DNA from: Accumulibacter sp.
Lineage (GTDB): Bacteria; Pseudomonadota; Gammaproteobacteria; Burkholderiales; Rhodocyclaceae
DNA length: 64,000 nt
Direction: 5' to 3'
Assembly: GCA_024235715.1 (NCBI GenBank)
Contig: JACKLW010000007.1
Coordinates: forward strand, 310,001-374,000
The position numbers and the translations under genes were made by a program. This document shows positions 8,227 to 24,875 of the stretch, one piece after another. The notes beneath the pieces are model-generated. The model saw only the letters and a list, made by a program, of their open reading frames with translations. It did no database searches and was not told the origin of the DNA. How positions within the stretch are numbered: position 1 is the first letter of the stretch; every line of letters begins with the position of its first letter.

Positions 8227-8521
8227 CTTTCAAGGTCCCCGGACTGCTGCTTGCATACCCGGCAAGTCTATATGATTCCGGGTCGCATGGCGTTGCCTGC
8301 ACTGCCGAATGCCGTTCCTGCCGGAGCGACGCCCTGGTGCGAGATCTCGGACCGATGGGAAGCGGCGTTGCGGCCGATGCTGGAAACGCAACAAACTGTG
8401 GTGCTGGCGCGCTGCTTTGGCAGTCGCTCCGTGTCTGCGCTACGCAATCTGGCTACAATGCGCGACAATGCTGATATAAAAGGCGGCGACGCGCCGAGCG
8501 CGCCATGACAAGGGGAGGCGG
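8227..8521. other. Intergenic region between Nudix gene and motA
   Basis: About 295 bases between divergent genes. I see no convincing reading frame and no sigma-28 (FliA) motif for motA. A -10-like TATAGA on the minus strand (about 8268-8273) could serve the Nudix gene. The motA ribosome site GGGGAGG is at 8512-8518. Confidence 0.4.
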
Positions 8522-9379
8522 ATGTTTCTGATTGTTGGCTACGTAATCATTCTCGCGTCGGCGCTGGGGACCTATGCGGTTCATGGCAGTCTGGCCGCGC
8601 TGTGGGTGCCGCTTGAATACATTGCGATCGTTGGTTTGACGATCGGTGGCTTTGTGGCCAGCAACGATTTGAAAATCATCAAATCGACAATCGGCGCGCT
8701 ACCGGGGATCTTCAAGGGCTCGAAGTTCACCAAGGTCCTCTACGTCGACCTGCTGGCCATGCTTTTCGAGGTCCTGGCGAAAGTTCGCAAGGAAGGCCTG
8801 ATGTCGATCGAAAACGACGTCGAGAATCCGGGTGACAGCCCGATCTTCAGCAAGTATCCGGTGCTCGCCAAAGACCACCACGTGATGGAGTTCATCACCG
8901 ATTATCTGCGCATGATGGTCGGTGGCAATCTCAACGCCATCGAGATCGAGAATCTGATGGATGTCGAAATCGAGACCCACCACCATGAGGTCGAGACGCC
9001 GGGACACGTCGTCTCGAAGGTGGGCGACGCCGTGCCGGCGTTCGGTATCATCGTTGCGGTGATGGGGGTGGTCAACGTGATGGGCTCGGTCGGTGAGCCG
9101 CCGGCGGTGCTCGGGAAAATGATCGGCGGGGCGCTGGTTGGTACCTTCCTGGGTATTCTCATTGCCTACGGTTTCGTTTCTCCGGTGGCCAGTCTGCTGG
9201 AACAGAAGGCGCACGAGGGGTCGAAGATCTATCAGGTGATCAAGGTCGTGCTGCTGGCGTCGATGTCCGGCTATGCGCCGCAGGTCGCGGTCGAATTCGG
9301 GCGCAAGACGCTGGCTTCCGGAGTTCGTCCGACTTTCGGCGAACTTGAGGAGGAACTCAAGAACCGCAAGGGCAAATAG
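8522..9379 (+). CDS. motA: Flagellar motor stator protein MotA
   Basis: A 285-residue inner-membrane protein with four hydrophobic segments: two at the N-terminus (about 1-20 and 30-50), a large cytoplasmic loop with the charged residues that contact FliG, then two helices (about 170-195 and 200-225). The typical MotA motifs VGDAVPAFGIIVAVMGVVN and GGALVGTFLGILIAYG are present, pointing to the E. coli-type proton stator. It is followed by motB after 32 bases, forming the usual stator operon. Confidence 0.95.
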   Translation: MFLIVGYVIILASALGTYAVHGSLAALWVPLEYIAIVGLTIGGFVASNDLKIIKSTIGALPGIFKGSKFTKVLYVDLLAMLFEVLAKVRKEGLMSIENDVENPGDSPIFSKYPVLAKDHHVMEFITDYLRMMVGGNLNAIEIENLMDVEIETHHHEVETPGHVVSKVGDAVPAFGIIVAVMGVVNVMGSVGEPPAVLGKMIGGALVGTFLGILIAYGFVSPVASLLEQKAHEGSKIYQVIKVVLLASMSGYAPQVAVEFGRKTLASGVRPTFGELEEELKNRKGK

Positions 9380-9411
9380 CGCATGCCGAGACGATCGACA
9401 GGAGGCGCTGA

Positions 9412-12571
<3,160 letters not shown>

Positions 12572-12572
<1 letters not shown>

Positions 12573-12913
12573 TGCGTCCTGACGACACTGCTCATTCTCC
12601 CTCGAAAGCGTCTGCGCCCGTGGATGCTGCCGACCTGCCCGAGGTGATCGTCTGTCGCGGCTGTGGACGGATGCTGCCTGCCAGCTCGCTCTATTGCCCG
12701 CACTGTTGCGGTGCCGACGGCCGCCGTGGGGCGACCGCCGGCGGCGCCTTTCTCGGTGGCCTGTTCGGTGTGCTGGCTGGCGGTCTGATCGCCGCCGTCT
12801 GGTCTTCGGCAGTTGGCCCAGAGCAACTCAACTGGAGCCAGATGTTTGCGGCCGTCCTGCCCTGCATCGCGATCGGCGTGGTGGTCGGCATCATTCGCAG
12901 TCGAAAGGGTTGA
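12572..12913 (+). CDS. Small zinc-ribbon membrane protein, unknown function
   Basis: This 113-residue protein has a double-CxxC zinc ribbon near the N-terminus (CRGCGRMLPASSLYCPHCCG) followed by two hydrophobic segments with glycine-rich turns (about residues 52-72 and 86-106). The ATG overlaps the purB stop (TGATG) and follows an AGGAGA site at 12561-12566, so it is translationally coupled to purB. The fold suggests a rubredoxin-like zinc knuckle tethered to the membrane. I do not recognise a named family. Confidence 0.7.
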
Positions 12914-12915
12914 GC

Positions 12916-13236
12916 GTGCCACAGTTCTCCGAGAACCTGAAGAAGCTGCCGGGGGTGTCGCATGTCGCGGCAATCAGGCTGCTGGACGCCAGCGGCGAGG
13001 AGCTGGGGGTCATCGAGAACAAGCCCGGTAGCCAGGGCTCATTGGCGGTCTACAATCACCTCGCGCAGACCTACGGGGCGATTACGCCGGAGGCGGCCAG
13101 GAAAGGCCTGGAGATGTTTGCCGAGCACACCGAGGATGCGCGTGCGAACCCGGGCAAGCATGCCAATATCGATCGCCTTCTGCTGATTGTCGAGGAGCAG
13201 AAAACACTGCGCACGAAGCACGTATTTGCCGTCTGA
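12916..13236 (+). CDS. DUF2322 family protein
   Basis: A 106-residue protein matching my memory of the DUF2322 family from betaproteobacteria: LPGVSHVAAIRLLDASGEE, then ENKPGSQGSLAVYNHLA, then a helical end. It starts with GTG 2 bases after the preceding stop. The whole protein reads as soluble alpha/beta. Function is unknown. Its place after purB and the zinc-ribbon gene suggests one transcript. Confidence 0.75.
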   Translation: MPQFSENLKKLPGVSHVAAIRLLDASGEELGVIENKPGSQGSLAVYNHLAQTYGAITPEAARKGLEMFAEHTEDARANPGKHANIDRLLLIVEEQKTLRTKHVFAV

Positions 13237-13246
13237 CCGAAACCTT

Positions 13247-13316
13247 GCCGGGCGCTGGCATCGGTCGGCGACGCGTCGCCCCGTGGCCAGCGAGCAGACG
13301 GCTACTGGCGCCCGGC
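13247..13316. repeat. Nested inverted repeats between convergent genes
   Basis: An outer 9-bp inverted repeat GCCGGGCGC/GCGCCCGGC (13247-13255 with 13308-13316) encloses a 14-bp perfect palindrome at 13267-13280. There is no T run. It sits between convergent DUF2322 and secF genes, so it may act as a structural terminator. Confidence 0.4.
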
Positions 13317-13343
13317 AGAAGCGCAGAAGCGAATCCGGAGAAA

Positions 13344-14288
13344 CTAGACGACGGCGCCATCCTCATTGGCGCCTTCGATCTGCCGCTTCGGCCTGACGAA
13401 CTGCTCGCGCGAGACGCCGAGCCACATCACCAGCGGACTGGCCACCAGCACGGACGAGTAGATGCCGAAGCAGATGCCGATGGTCAATGCCAGCGCGAAG
13501 TAGTAGAGCGTCTCGCCGCCGAAGATCAGCATCGATAGAACCATGATCTGGGTCGACCCATGGGTGATGATGGTGCGCGAGATGGTTCTGGTGATCGCAT
13601 GATCAAGGACCTGCGGCGTCGTCAGACCACGGGTCTTCTTGAAGGTCTCGCGGACGCGGTCGAAAACGACGACCGATTCATTGACCGAATAGCCGAGCAC
13701 GGCGAGCACGGCTGCCAGAACCGAGAGCGAGAACTCCCACTGGAAAAAAGCGAAGAAACCCAGAATGATGATCACATCGTGCAGGTTGGCAATGATTGCC
13801 GACACCGAGAAGCGCCATTCGAAGCGGAACGCGAGGTACACGACGATGCCGATGATCACCACGAGCAGGGCCATGGCGCCGTTCTCGGCCAGTTCTCGGC
13901 CGACCTGCGGACCGACGAACTCCACTCGGCGCAGGGTCGCGCCCGGTGCCTCCGTAGCAAGTGCCTCGATCACCGCTTCGCCGATCCTGGCCGTATTCTG
14001 CTCGGCCTTCAGCGGCAGGCGCACGAGCACGTCCTGGCTGGAACCGAAGTGCTGCACCGACACGTCGCTGTAGCCCGCCTTGTCTAGCCCGTCGCGGACC
14101 TTCTCGATATTTGCTGCCTGCGTGTAGTGCAGCTCGACCAGTGTGCCGCCGGTGAACTCGACCGACAGATGCAGGCCGCGGCTGAAAAGGAACAGCACCG
14201 CCAGCAGAAAGGTGACCAGGGATATGACGTTGAACACCAGCGCGTGGCGCATGAACGGGATGTCTTTGCTGATCCGGAAGAATTCCAT
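13344..14288 (-). CDS. secF: Protein translocase subunit SecF
   Basis: A 314-residue inner-membrane protein with six predicted helices and a periplasmic domain between helices 1 and 2. The family motifs FTGGTLVELHY, YLAFRFEWRFSVSAI and GYSVNESVVVFDRVRE are present. SecF works with SecD to use the proton gradient to pull proteins across the membrane after SecYEG/SecA. It follows secD by 12 bases. Length is normal. Confidence 0.96.
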   Translation of the reverse strand: MEFFRISKDIPFMRHALVFNVISLVTFLLAVLFLFSRGLHLSVEFTGGTLVELHYTQAANIEKVRDGLDKAGYSDVSVQHFGSSQDVLVRLPLKAEQNTARIGEAVIEALATEAPGATLRRVEFVGPQVGRELAENGAMALLVVIIGIVVYLAFRFEWRFSVSAIIANLHDVIIILGFFAFFQWEFSLSVLAAVLAVLGYSVNESVVVFDRVRETFKKTRGLTTPQVLDHAITRTISRTIITHGSTQIMVLSMLIFGGETLYYFALALTIGICFGIYSSVLVASPLVMWLGVSREQFVRPKRQIEGANEDGAVV

Positions 14289-14300
14289 CGTCTTGCGCCC

Positions 14301-16178
14301 CTAAGTGACCGCGGTTGAAGCGGAGTTGACCGGCTTCCATACCTGACCGATGGCCAGCGACTCGACCTTGCGGCGCCGTCCGTAGATCAGGTTGATCAGT
14401 GCGCGCGAGACGACCACTGCCGAGAACAGTGAGGTCATGATTCCGAGACAGTGCACCACCGCAAAGCCGCGCACCGGGCCTGAGCCGAAAATCAACAGGG
14501 CGAGGCCGGCAATCAGCGTCGTGATGTTCGAGTCGAGAATGGTCCCGAAGGCACGTTCATATCCGGTGTGGATCGCGGCCTGTGGTGATGAGCCATTGCG
14601 CAGTTCTTCGCGAATGCGCTCGTTGATCAGGACGTTGGCGTCGATCGCCATACCCAGCGTCAGCGCAATCGCGGCGATGCCCGGCAGGGTCAGCGTCGCC
14701 TGCAACATGGAAAGCAGGGCAACCAGGAAGAGCAGGTTGGACGCCAGGGCGATCACCGAAACCAGTCCGAAGAGGAGGTAGTAGGCGATCATGAAAGCGG
14801 CAATCGCCAGGAAGCCCCACATCGTCGACTGGAAGCCTTTGGCGATGTTCTCGGCACCGAGACTTGGGCCAATGGTGCGCTCCTCGATGATCTCCATCGG
14901 TGCGGCCAGCGAGCCGGCGCGCAGCAGCAAGGCCGTATCGTTGGCTTCGGTGGTGGTCATGCGGCCGGAAATCTGTACGCGGCCGCCGCCGATCTCGGCC
15001 CGGATGACCGGCGCGGTGATCACTTCGCCCTTGCCTTTTTCGACCAGCACGATAGCCATGCGCTTGCCGACATTGTCACGGGTGATGTCCTTGAAGATGC
15101 GCGCGCCTGGCGAGTCGAGGGTCAGGTGGACGGCCGGCTCGTTGGTCTGGCCGTCGAAGCCGGGTTGCGCGTCCGTCAGGCGGTCACCGGTGAGCACCAC
15201 CTGCTTCTTTACCAGAAGCGGTGCGCCACCGCGTTCGACATAGAGTTCGCTGCCAAAAGGAACCTGGCCGGCCAGCGCGGCCTCGAGGGCGCCGGCGGTT
15301 TCCTCCACCATCCGGATTTCCAGCGTTGCGGTGCGGCCGAGAATATCCTTGGCTTTCGCCGTGTCCTGCACGCCAGGCAACTGAACGACGATGCGGTCGG
15401 CACCCTGCTGGGCGATGACCGGCTCGGCCACACCGAGTTCGTTGATGCGGTTGTTCAGGGTCGTGATGTTCTGCTTGATCGCGAACTCCTGGATGCGTTT
15501 GATCGCTGCCGGCTTTAGCGTGGCGACCAGTTTGAGCTCGTCGCCTTCACCCTGGTCGGCGAGGAGCAGGTCGGGCTGATTTTCCTCGAGCGCCAGGCGG
15601 CCCTTGCTTCGTGCCGCTTCGTCACGGAAGCGGATCACGACCCGCTCGCCTTCGCGGCTGATGCCGGCGTGGCGGACATTGTTGTCACGCAGCAGCGTGC
15701 GCAGGTCGGCGCCGATCGAGTCGAGACGCTTGGTCAGCGCGCCGGGCATGTCCACCTGGAGCAGAAAATGTACGCCGCCGCGCAGGTCCAGTCCGAGGTA
15801 CATGGGTAGCGCGTGCAGGTTGGTCAGCCATTGCGGAGAACTCGACAGCAGGTTCAAAGCGATGACGTACTGCGGGTCACTGGCGTCCGGGTTGAACTGC
15901 TTTTCGAGCACGTCCTTCGCCTGCAGCTGCAATTCGTTGGTCAGCAGGCGCACTTTTACGCCGTTGCTGTCGAGAAAGATGCCGCTGTTTTCGATACCTG
16001 CGGCTTGCAGGGTGCTGGCAACGCGTTCACGTGTACTGGCGTCGATCTTCAGCGTCGCCTTGGCGCTGGAGACCTGTACGGCCGGTGATTCACCGAAGAA
16101 GTTCGGCAAGGTGTAGACCAGGCCAAACAGCAGGGCGAGGCCGACGAGGACGTACTTCCAGAGTGGATAGCGGTTCAT
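14301..16178 (-). CDS. secD: Protein translocase subunit SecD
   Basis: The 625-residue protein has an N-terminal helix (about 7-27), a large periplasmic region with P1 and P4 folds including the GLDLRGGVHFLLQVD signature, and five C-terminal helices with GMAIDANVLINERIREE and LTLGMAIDANV motifs. It is the larger half of the SecDF export motor. It lies between yajC and secF on the minus strand, the usual order. A weak ribosome site precedes the ATG at 16178. Confidence 0.96.
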   Translation of the reverse strand: MNRYPLWKYVLVGLALLFGLVYTLPNFFGESPAVQVSSAKATLKIDASTRERVASTLQAAGIENSGIFLDSNGVKVRLLTNELQLQAKDVLEKQFNPDASDPQYVIALNLLSSSPQWLTNLHALPMYLGLDLRGGVHFLLQVDMPGALTKRLDSIGADLRTLLRDNNVRHAGISREGERVVIRFRDEAARSKGRLALEENQPDLLLADQGEGDELKLVATLKPAAIKRIQEFAIKQNITTLNNRINELGVAEPVIAQQGADRIVVQLPGVQDTAKAKDILGRTATLEIRMVEETAGALEAALAGQVPFGSELYVERGGAPLLVKKQVVLTGDRLTDAQPGFDGQTNEPAVHLTLDSPGARIFKDITRDNVGKRMAIVLVEKGKGEVITAPVIRAEIGGGRVQISGRMTTTEANDTALLLRAGSLAAPMEIIEERTIGPSLGAENIAKGFQSTMWGFLAIAAFMIAYYLLFGLVSVIALASNLLFLVALLSMLQATLTLPGIAAIALTLGMAIDANVLINERIREELRNGSSPQAAIHTGYERAFGTILDSNITTLIAGLALLIFGSGPVRGFAVVHCLGIMTSLFSAVVVSRALINLIYGRRRKVESLAIGQVWKPVNSASTAVT

Positions 16179-16235
16179 GGATCCTGTGCAGTCCGATGAC
16201 GCGGGGCCGCCAGCAGGCAGGCGCCCGGCAGTTGG

Positions 16236-16562
16236 TTAGAGTGCCTTCAGCGTGCCTTTTGGGAGCAGCAGCGTGACCGCCTGCTTCTGGACCTGGATCT
16301 CGACCGCGTCGGCAACCTCGAGCGCGACGAAGTTTTCATTGACCTTGGTAATGCGGCCGGCAATGCCGCCGCCGGTGACGACTTCGTCGCCCTTGGCAAG
16401 CGCCTCGATCAAGGCCTTGTGTTCCTTGGTCCGCTTCATCTGCGGCCGGATCATCAGGAAGTAGAGGACGATGAACATCAGGATGATCGGCAGCAGCTGC
16501 ATGAAACCAGCGGTAGGATCGGCGGCGGCTGCGGTTTGGGCGTGGGCGGTACTGATCAGCAC
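16236..16562 (-). CDS. yajC: Preprotein translocase subunit YajC
   Basis: A 108-residue membrane protein with one helix (about residues 20-38) containing the FIVLYFLMIRPQMKR signature, then a cytoplasmic domain with KGDEVVTGGGIAGRI. YajC binds SecDF and modulates the translocon. Translation starts at GTG 16562, since the nearby ATG is in another frame and hits a stop within two codons; AGGAG lies 6 bases before the GTG. A minus-strand extended -10 element is found at 16602-16610. Confidence 0.95.
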   Translation of the reverse strand: MLISTAHAQTAAAADPTAGFMQLLPIILMFIVLYFLMIRPQMKRTKEHKALIEALAKGDEVVTGGGIAGRITKVNENFVALEVADAVEIQVQKQAVTLLLPKGTLKAL

Positions 16563-16601
16563 ATCAGTCTCCTGGAATGGAAGGTTGAAATTGAACCCAA
16601 A

Positions 16602-16610
16602 ATTATAGCA
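16602..16610 (-). promoter_or_regulatory. Extended -10 promoter of yajC-secD-secF
   Basis: The minus strand reads TGCTATAAT, a perfect extended -10, about 40 bases before the yajC GTG start. It suggests yajC-secDF can be transcribed independently of tgt. Confidence 0.6.
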
Positions 16611-20813
<4,203 letters not shown>

Positions 20814-20881
20814 AAATACCTCGCGTATGGGGGAAGAAGGAAAGGAGTTGCGAGCAGCACGCTCGCAGGGTCCCTAGAGTG

Positions 20882-20911
20882 AGTGACCCGGGCAAGTTTC
20901 GCCGGGTCACT
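20882..20911. repeat. Inverted repeat between PFOR cluster and ppdK
   Basis: A 10-bp perfect repeat AGTGACCCGG/CCGGGTCACT (20882-20891 with 20902-20911) with a 10-base loop, in the 161-bp gap between the oxidoreductase gene and ppdK. No T run follows on either strand, so it may be an mRNA-stabilising or attenuating hairpin rather than a full terminator. Confidence 0.5.
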
Positions 20912-20974
20912 GAATTGCAGCGCTCCTGACCTTCTGTCGGACCAGGAGCGGTAAAGCAGGTGCTGACCGGGCGA

Positions 20975-22597
20975 TCAGATTTCTTCTGCCTCCATCTTGA
21001 TCGCGCCGCACGGGCATTCGGCGACACACATGCCGCAGCCCTTGCAATAGTCATAGTTGAATTCAAAGCGCTTGCCGGGGCCGAGTTTGATCACCGCATT
21101 GTCCGGACAGACGCCGTAGCAGTTGTCGCATTCAAAGCAGTTGCCGCAGGAAAGGCAGCGGCGGGCTTCGAAAAGCGCGGTGCTCTCGTCCAGACCACCC
21201 TGCACTTCATCGAAAGTCGACTGGCGACGAATGATGTCCAGCATCGGCCGAACCGTCTTCGGCGCGTCGGCATAGTACCAGGGGTTGAGCTTCTCGAAGT
21301 TGGCGACTTCGTGCTGCGGGGCGGGCACGTGCTCCTCGCCGCGCAGCCAGGCGTCGATATGCCGCGCCGCCTGCTTGCCATGACCGATGCCGACCGTGAC
21401 ATTGCGCTCCGCGGGAACCATGTCGCCACCGGCAAAAATACCGGGATGCCCGGTCATCATGTTGGGCGCGACCTTGACCACCCCGTCAGTGACTTCCAGC
21501 CCGGGAACGCCGTCGAGCAGCCCGAGATCAACATCCTGTCCCAGCGCGAGCACCAGTGAATCGGCCTCGATGGTCTCGAACTCGCCCGTCGGTTGCGGGA
21601 AACCCTTGTCGTCGAGAGCCATCTTTTCGATGGTCAACGACGATTCCTCCGCCTGGGTGATGGTCGACAGCCACTTGACCATGATCCCTTCCTGAATCGC
21701 TTCCTCCATCTCGAAATCATGTGCCGGCATCTTGTCGCGTGTGCGGCGATAGACGATCAGCGGTTCGGCACCCATGCGCTTGGCGGTACGCGCCACGTCG
21801 ATGGCCGTATTGCCGCCGCCATAGACGACGACGCGGCGACCGAGCATCGGCTTTTCTTCGCCCTCCATGCTGCGCAGCAGCGAGATGGCGTCGACGATCT
21901 TCGCCGCGTCGCCAGCCGGAATGCGCGCGCGTTTTCCGATGTGCGCGCCCACCGCCAGGAAGGCCGCGTCGAATTTGCCGTCCTGCATGGTGTTCAGGAT
22001 GTTATCGACTTTGGTGTTCAGATTCACCTTGACGCCGAGGTCCACGACACGCTGCATTTCTGCCTCGAGAACATCGCGCGGCAGGCGGTATTTGGGGATG
22101 CCGAAGCGCATCATGCCGCCGAGCATCGGACCTGCCTCGAACACGGTGACGCTGTGGCCGAGGCGGCGCAGGTGGTAGGCCGCCGACATGCCGGAAGGAC
22201 CAGCGCCGACGACCAGCACGTTCTTGCCCGATTCACTGCTCGGTGGCGTGAGCTTCCAGCCGAGCTTGAGGGCCTCGTCACCGAGAAAGCGCTCGACCGA
22301 ATTGATGCCCACCGGCGCGTCGATCTGGCCGCGGTTGCAGACGCCTTCGCAGCTGTGGTAGCAGACCCGTCCCATGATCGCCGGAAAGGGGTTGTCTCGC
22401 GTCAGGTGCCGCCAGGCGCTTTCATAGTCGCCGGACTCGGCGTGAAACAGCCAGCCCTGAATGTCCTCACCCGCCGGGCATTGCTTGTTGCAGGGGGGCA
22501 AGCGATCGATGTAGACCGGCCGCGACGTACGCCAGGAGCCGGTGTGGTTGGCCAGCGAGGAGCCGGGGTCTAGGGTAATGGCAAAGGGCTTTTCCAT
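20975..22597 (-). CDS. NAD(P)-binding flavoprotein fused to ferredoxin domain; electron-transfer subunit of the PFOR cluster
   Basis: The 540-residue protein starts with a GltD-like N-terminal region with cysteines for an Fe-S site (PPCNKQCPAG ... CYHSCEGVCNRG, about residues 35-105), then FAD-binding (VLVVGAGPSGMSAAYHLRRLG near 128) and NADPH-binding (VVVYGGGNTAIDVARTAKR near 254) Rossmann folds, and ends with two 4Fe-4S motifs (CLSCGNCFECDNCYGVCP and CKGCGMCVAECP). It probably moves electrons between NAD(P)H and the pyruvate:ferredoxin oxidoreductase coded upstream, replacing a separate delta ferredoxin subunit. Its ATG overlaps the preceding stop (TGATG). Confidence 0.85.
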   Translation of the reverse strand: MEKPFAITLDPGSSLANHTGSWRTSRPVYIDRLPPCNKQCPAGEDIQGWLFHAESGDYESAWRHLTRDNPFPAIMGRVCYHSCEGVCNRGQIDAPVGINSVERFLGDEALKLGWKLTPPSSESGKNVLVVGAGPSGMSAAYHLRRLGHSVTVFEAGPMLGGMMRFGIPKYRLPRDVLEAEMQRVVDLGVKVNLNTKVDNILNTMQDGKFDAAFLAVGAHIGKRARIPAGDAAKIVDAISLLRSMEGEEKPMLGRRVVVYGGGNTAIDVARTAKRMGAEPLIVYRRTRDKMPAHDFEMEEAIQEGIMVKWLSTITQAEESSLTIEKMALDDKGFPQPTGEFETIEADSLVLALGQDVDLGLLDGVPGLEVTDGVVKVAPNMMTGHPGIFAGGDMVPAERNVTVGIGHGKQAARHIDAWLRGEEHVPAPQHEVANFEKLNPWYYADAPKTVRPMLDIIRRQSTFDEVQGGLDESTALFEARRCLSCGNCFECDNCYGVCPDNAVIKLGPGKRFEFNYDYCKGCGMCVAECPCGAIKMEAEEI

Positions 22598-23610
22598 CAG
22601 TTCGCCTCCTGGTCGAGCAGTCCGTATTTGCGTATGTTCTTGTCTGCCGCCGCTTGCAGGCGGGCGATCGTTTCCACTGCCGGTTTCTTGCCGAAGAGGT
22701 GCGCATAGCGCTTCTGCCGTTGCAGGTACGCCTCGACCGGCTGCTTTCTGCGAATCTTCAGGGTGCCGGTCACCTCGCCGTTCTCCGCTTCGAAGACCGG
22801 AAAGATGCCGGTTTCCTTGGCCAGGCGCGCCAGCAGGATGGTGTCCTCCGAAGCCGCGCCCCAGCCCAGCGGGCAGGGAACGAGAATGTGGATATAGCGC
22901 GCGCCACGGATGCCCATGGCCTTGGTGACCTTGTACTCGAGATCACGCAGGTCGGCGACGGTCGCCGTGGCGACGTAAGGGATTTCGTGTGCCATGGCAA
23001 TCGCCGGGACGAACTTGCCCTGGCCGAACTGGTTTCCCGGTTCCGGACCGACCGGCATGGTGGTCGCCGTGCGGGCGGCCGGAGGCGTTGCCGAACTGCG
23101 CTGCACCCCGGTATTCATGTAGCCGCCATTGTCGTAACAGATGTAGAGAACGTCGTCATTGCGCTCGAACATGCCGGAAAGGCAGCCGAAACCGATGTCC
23201 GTCGTGCCGCCGTCGCCGCCCTGGGCAACGACGCGGACATCGCCCATCTCGCCCTTGTGTTTCTTCACCTTGATCGCCGCGGCGATGCCCGTGGCGACCG
23301 CCGCGGTGTTGCCGAACAGCGAGTGAATCCAGGGGATCTGCCACGAGGTTTCCGGGTAGGGCGTCGAGAACACTTCGAGGCAACCGGTTGCGTTGGCGGC
23401 GATCAAGCGGCCGCGAGCGGCGTTCATCGCCGCATCGATGGCGTAGCGTGCGCCGAGTGCTTCACCGCAACCCTGACACGCGCGGTGCCCGGAGTTCAGT
23501 GAATTCGTACGTTGAATGTTGGCCTGGACGCTGCGTTCGGACGGTTCCAGGAGGCGATTGCCGACGGTGAAGGTGCCGGTCTGATAGAAATGGACGGGTT
23601 GAAAGCTCAT
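22597..23610 (-). CDS. porB: Pyruvate:ferredoxin oxidoreductase, beta (TPP-binding) subunit
   Basis: A 337-residue protein with the thiamine pyrophosphate motif GDGGTTDIGFG followed by DNGGYMNTG, and an N-terminal CQGCG motif typical of the 4Fe-4S cluster in the beta subunit. It carries the active site for pyruvate + CoA to acetyl-CoA + CO2 + reduced ferredoxin, a reaction that can also run backwards. The start at 23610 (MSFQPVHF) has an AGGAG site; an upstream in-frame ATG at 23733 reads into porA. It starts 11 bases after porA. Another 2-oxoacid substrate cannot be excluded. Confidence 0.9.
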   Translation of the reverse strand: MSFQPVHFYQTGTFTVGNRLLEPSERSVQANIQRTNSLNSGHRACQGCGEALGARYAIDAAMNAARGRLIAANATGCLEVFSTPYPETSWQIPWIHSLFGNTAAVATGIAAAIKVKKHKGEMGDVRVVAQGGDGGTTDIGFGCLSGMFERNDDVLYICYDNGGYMNTGVQRSSATPPAARTATTMPVGPEPGNQFGQGKFVPAIAMAHEIPYVATATVADLRDLEYKVTKAMGIRGARYIHILVPCPLGWGAASEDTILLARLAKETGIFPVFEAENGEVTGTLKIRRKQPVEAYLQRQKRYAHLFGKKPAVETIARLQAAADKNIRKYGLLDQEAN

Positions 23611-23621
23611 CGTGGGTCTCC

Positions 23622-24875
23622 TCAGCCAATACGGGCGGCAACGACGCCGACGTCGCGCAGCATGCTTTCCGCTGCCGGACCCGAACGGCGCGTCGTGCGC
23701 TCGCGTTCGAGTTGCTTGTTGACCACGTCCCAATCGAGATCGAGAAACGTCAGGCGCTCGAGTTCGCCGCGGATGGCCTTGGCAAACAGCGCGTGCAGTG
23801 ACTTCATGGTGATCGCCCGGCCGCCGAGTCCGGCGACGACGGTGTGTCCTTCGAGTTGCAGCCCGGACATGGCCATGCGTACATCGGTCGACACGACACC
23901 GCCGATGCCTACCGCCAGGCTCTTTTCGAGCACTACTACCCGTTTGGCGTTCTGCAGTGCGGCGCGGACGTTGTCGAGCGGGAAAGGCCGGTAGGAACTG
24001 ATGCCCAGAACGCCGATCTTCTCCCCAGCCTGACGCATCTCATCGACGACGTCCTTGATCGTTCCGAGGATCGAACCCATCGCGACGACGATGGTCTCCG
24101 CATCGTCCGTGAGGTAGGAATGCGTCAGACCGCCCGAATCGCGACCGAATATCGTCTTGAACTGTGCAGCCAGCTTCGGGATGAGTTCCAGGGCCTGCAT
24201 CTGCTTGGCGTGCGCGAGGTAGCGCACTTCGGAGAAGGCTTCCGGGCCAACCATTGCGCCGATCGATACTGGATCCGTGGGATCGAGTGCCTGGCGTGGT
24301 TCGTAGGGTGGCAGGAAAGCGTCGACCTGCTCCTGAGTCGGCACGTCGACGCGCTCGTAAGCGTGCGTGAGAATGAAGCCGTCCATGCAGACCATCACCG
24401 GCAGGCTCACTTCCTCGGCCAGCTTGAAAGCCAGGATGTGCAGGTCGAGAGCTTCCTGGTTGGTTTCGGCGAACAACTGGATCCAGCCGCTGTCCCGCTG
24501 CGAGAGCGCATCGGTGTGATCGTTCCAGATGTTGATCGGTGCGCCGATGGCACGGTTGGCGACGGTCATGACGATCGGCAGGCCGAGACCGGAAGCGTTA
24601 TAGACCGCCTCGCACATGAACAGAATGCCCTGCGAAGCGGTCGCTGTGTAGGTGCGGGCACCGGTTGCCGACGAGCCAATGGCGACGCTCATCGCTGCGA
24701 ACTCGGATTCGACGTTGATGAACTCGCAGTCGGTGACTTCCCCGGACTTGACCATCTCGCCGAGGCCTTCAACGATGTGTGTCTGCGGGGAAATCGGGTA
24801 GGCGCAAATGACCTCCGGCCGGCAAAGGCCGACCGCTTCGGCAACGGCGTGGGAACCTTCAGTCTGTTTAAGCAT
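23622..24875 (-). CDS. porA: Pyruvate:ferredoxin oxidoreductase, alpha subunit
   Basis: A 417-residue protein with the PFOR alpha N-terminal domain (GSHAVAEAVGLCRPEVICAYPISPQTHIVEGL), the ASQGILFMCEAVYNASGLGLPIVM segment, and a C-terminal transketolase-like domain II. Together with beta and gamma it forms the four-subunit-type enzyme. It overlaps porG by 8 bases, showing translational coupling. Length and domain order match archaeal/anaerobe-type split PFORs. Inferred to work in anaerobic acetate or glycogen metabolism. Confidence 0.9.
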   Translation of the reverse strand: MLKQTEGSHAVAEAVGLCRPEVICAYPISPQTHIVEGLGEMVKSGEVTDCEFINVESEFAAMSVAIGSSATGARTYTATASQGILFMCEAVYNASGLGLPIVMTVANRAIGAPINIWNDHTDALSQRDSGWIQLFAETNQEALDLHILAFKLAEEVSLPVMVCMDGFILTHAYERVDVPTQEQVDAFLPPYEPRQALDPTDPVSIGAMVGPEAFSEVRYLAHAKQMQALELIPKLAAQFKTIFGRDSGGLTHSYLTDDAETIVVAMGSILGTIKDVVDEMRQAGEKIGVLGISSYRPFPLDNVRAALQNAKRVVVLEKSLAVGIGGVVSTDVRMAMSGLQLEGHTVVAGLGGRAITMKSLHALFAKAIRGELERLTFLDLDWDVVNKQLERERTTRRSGPAAESMLRDVGVVAARIG

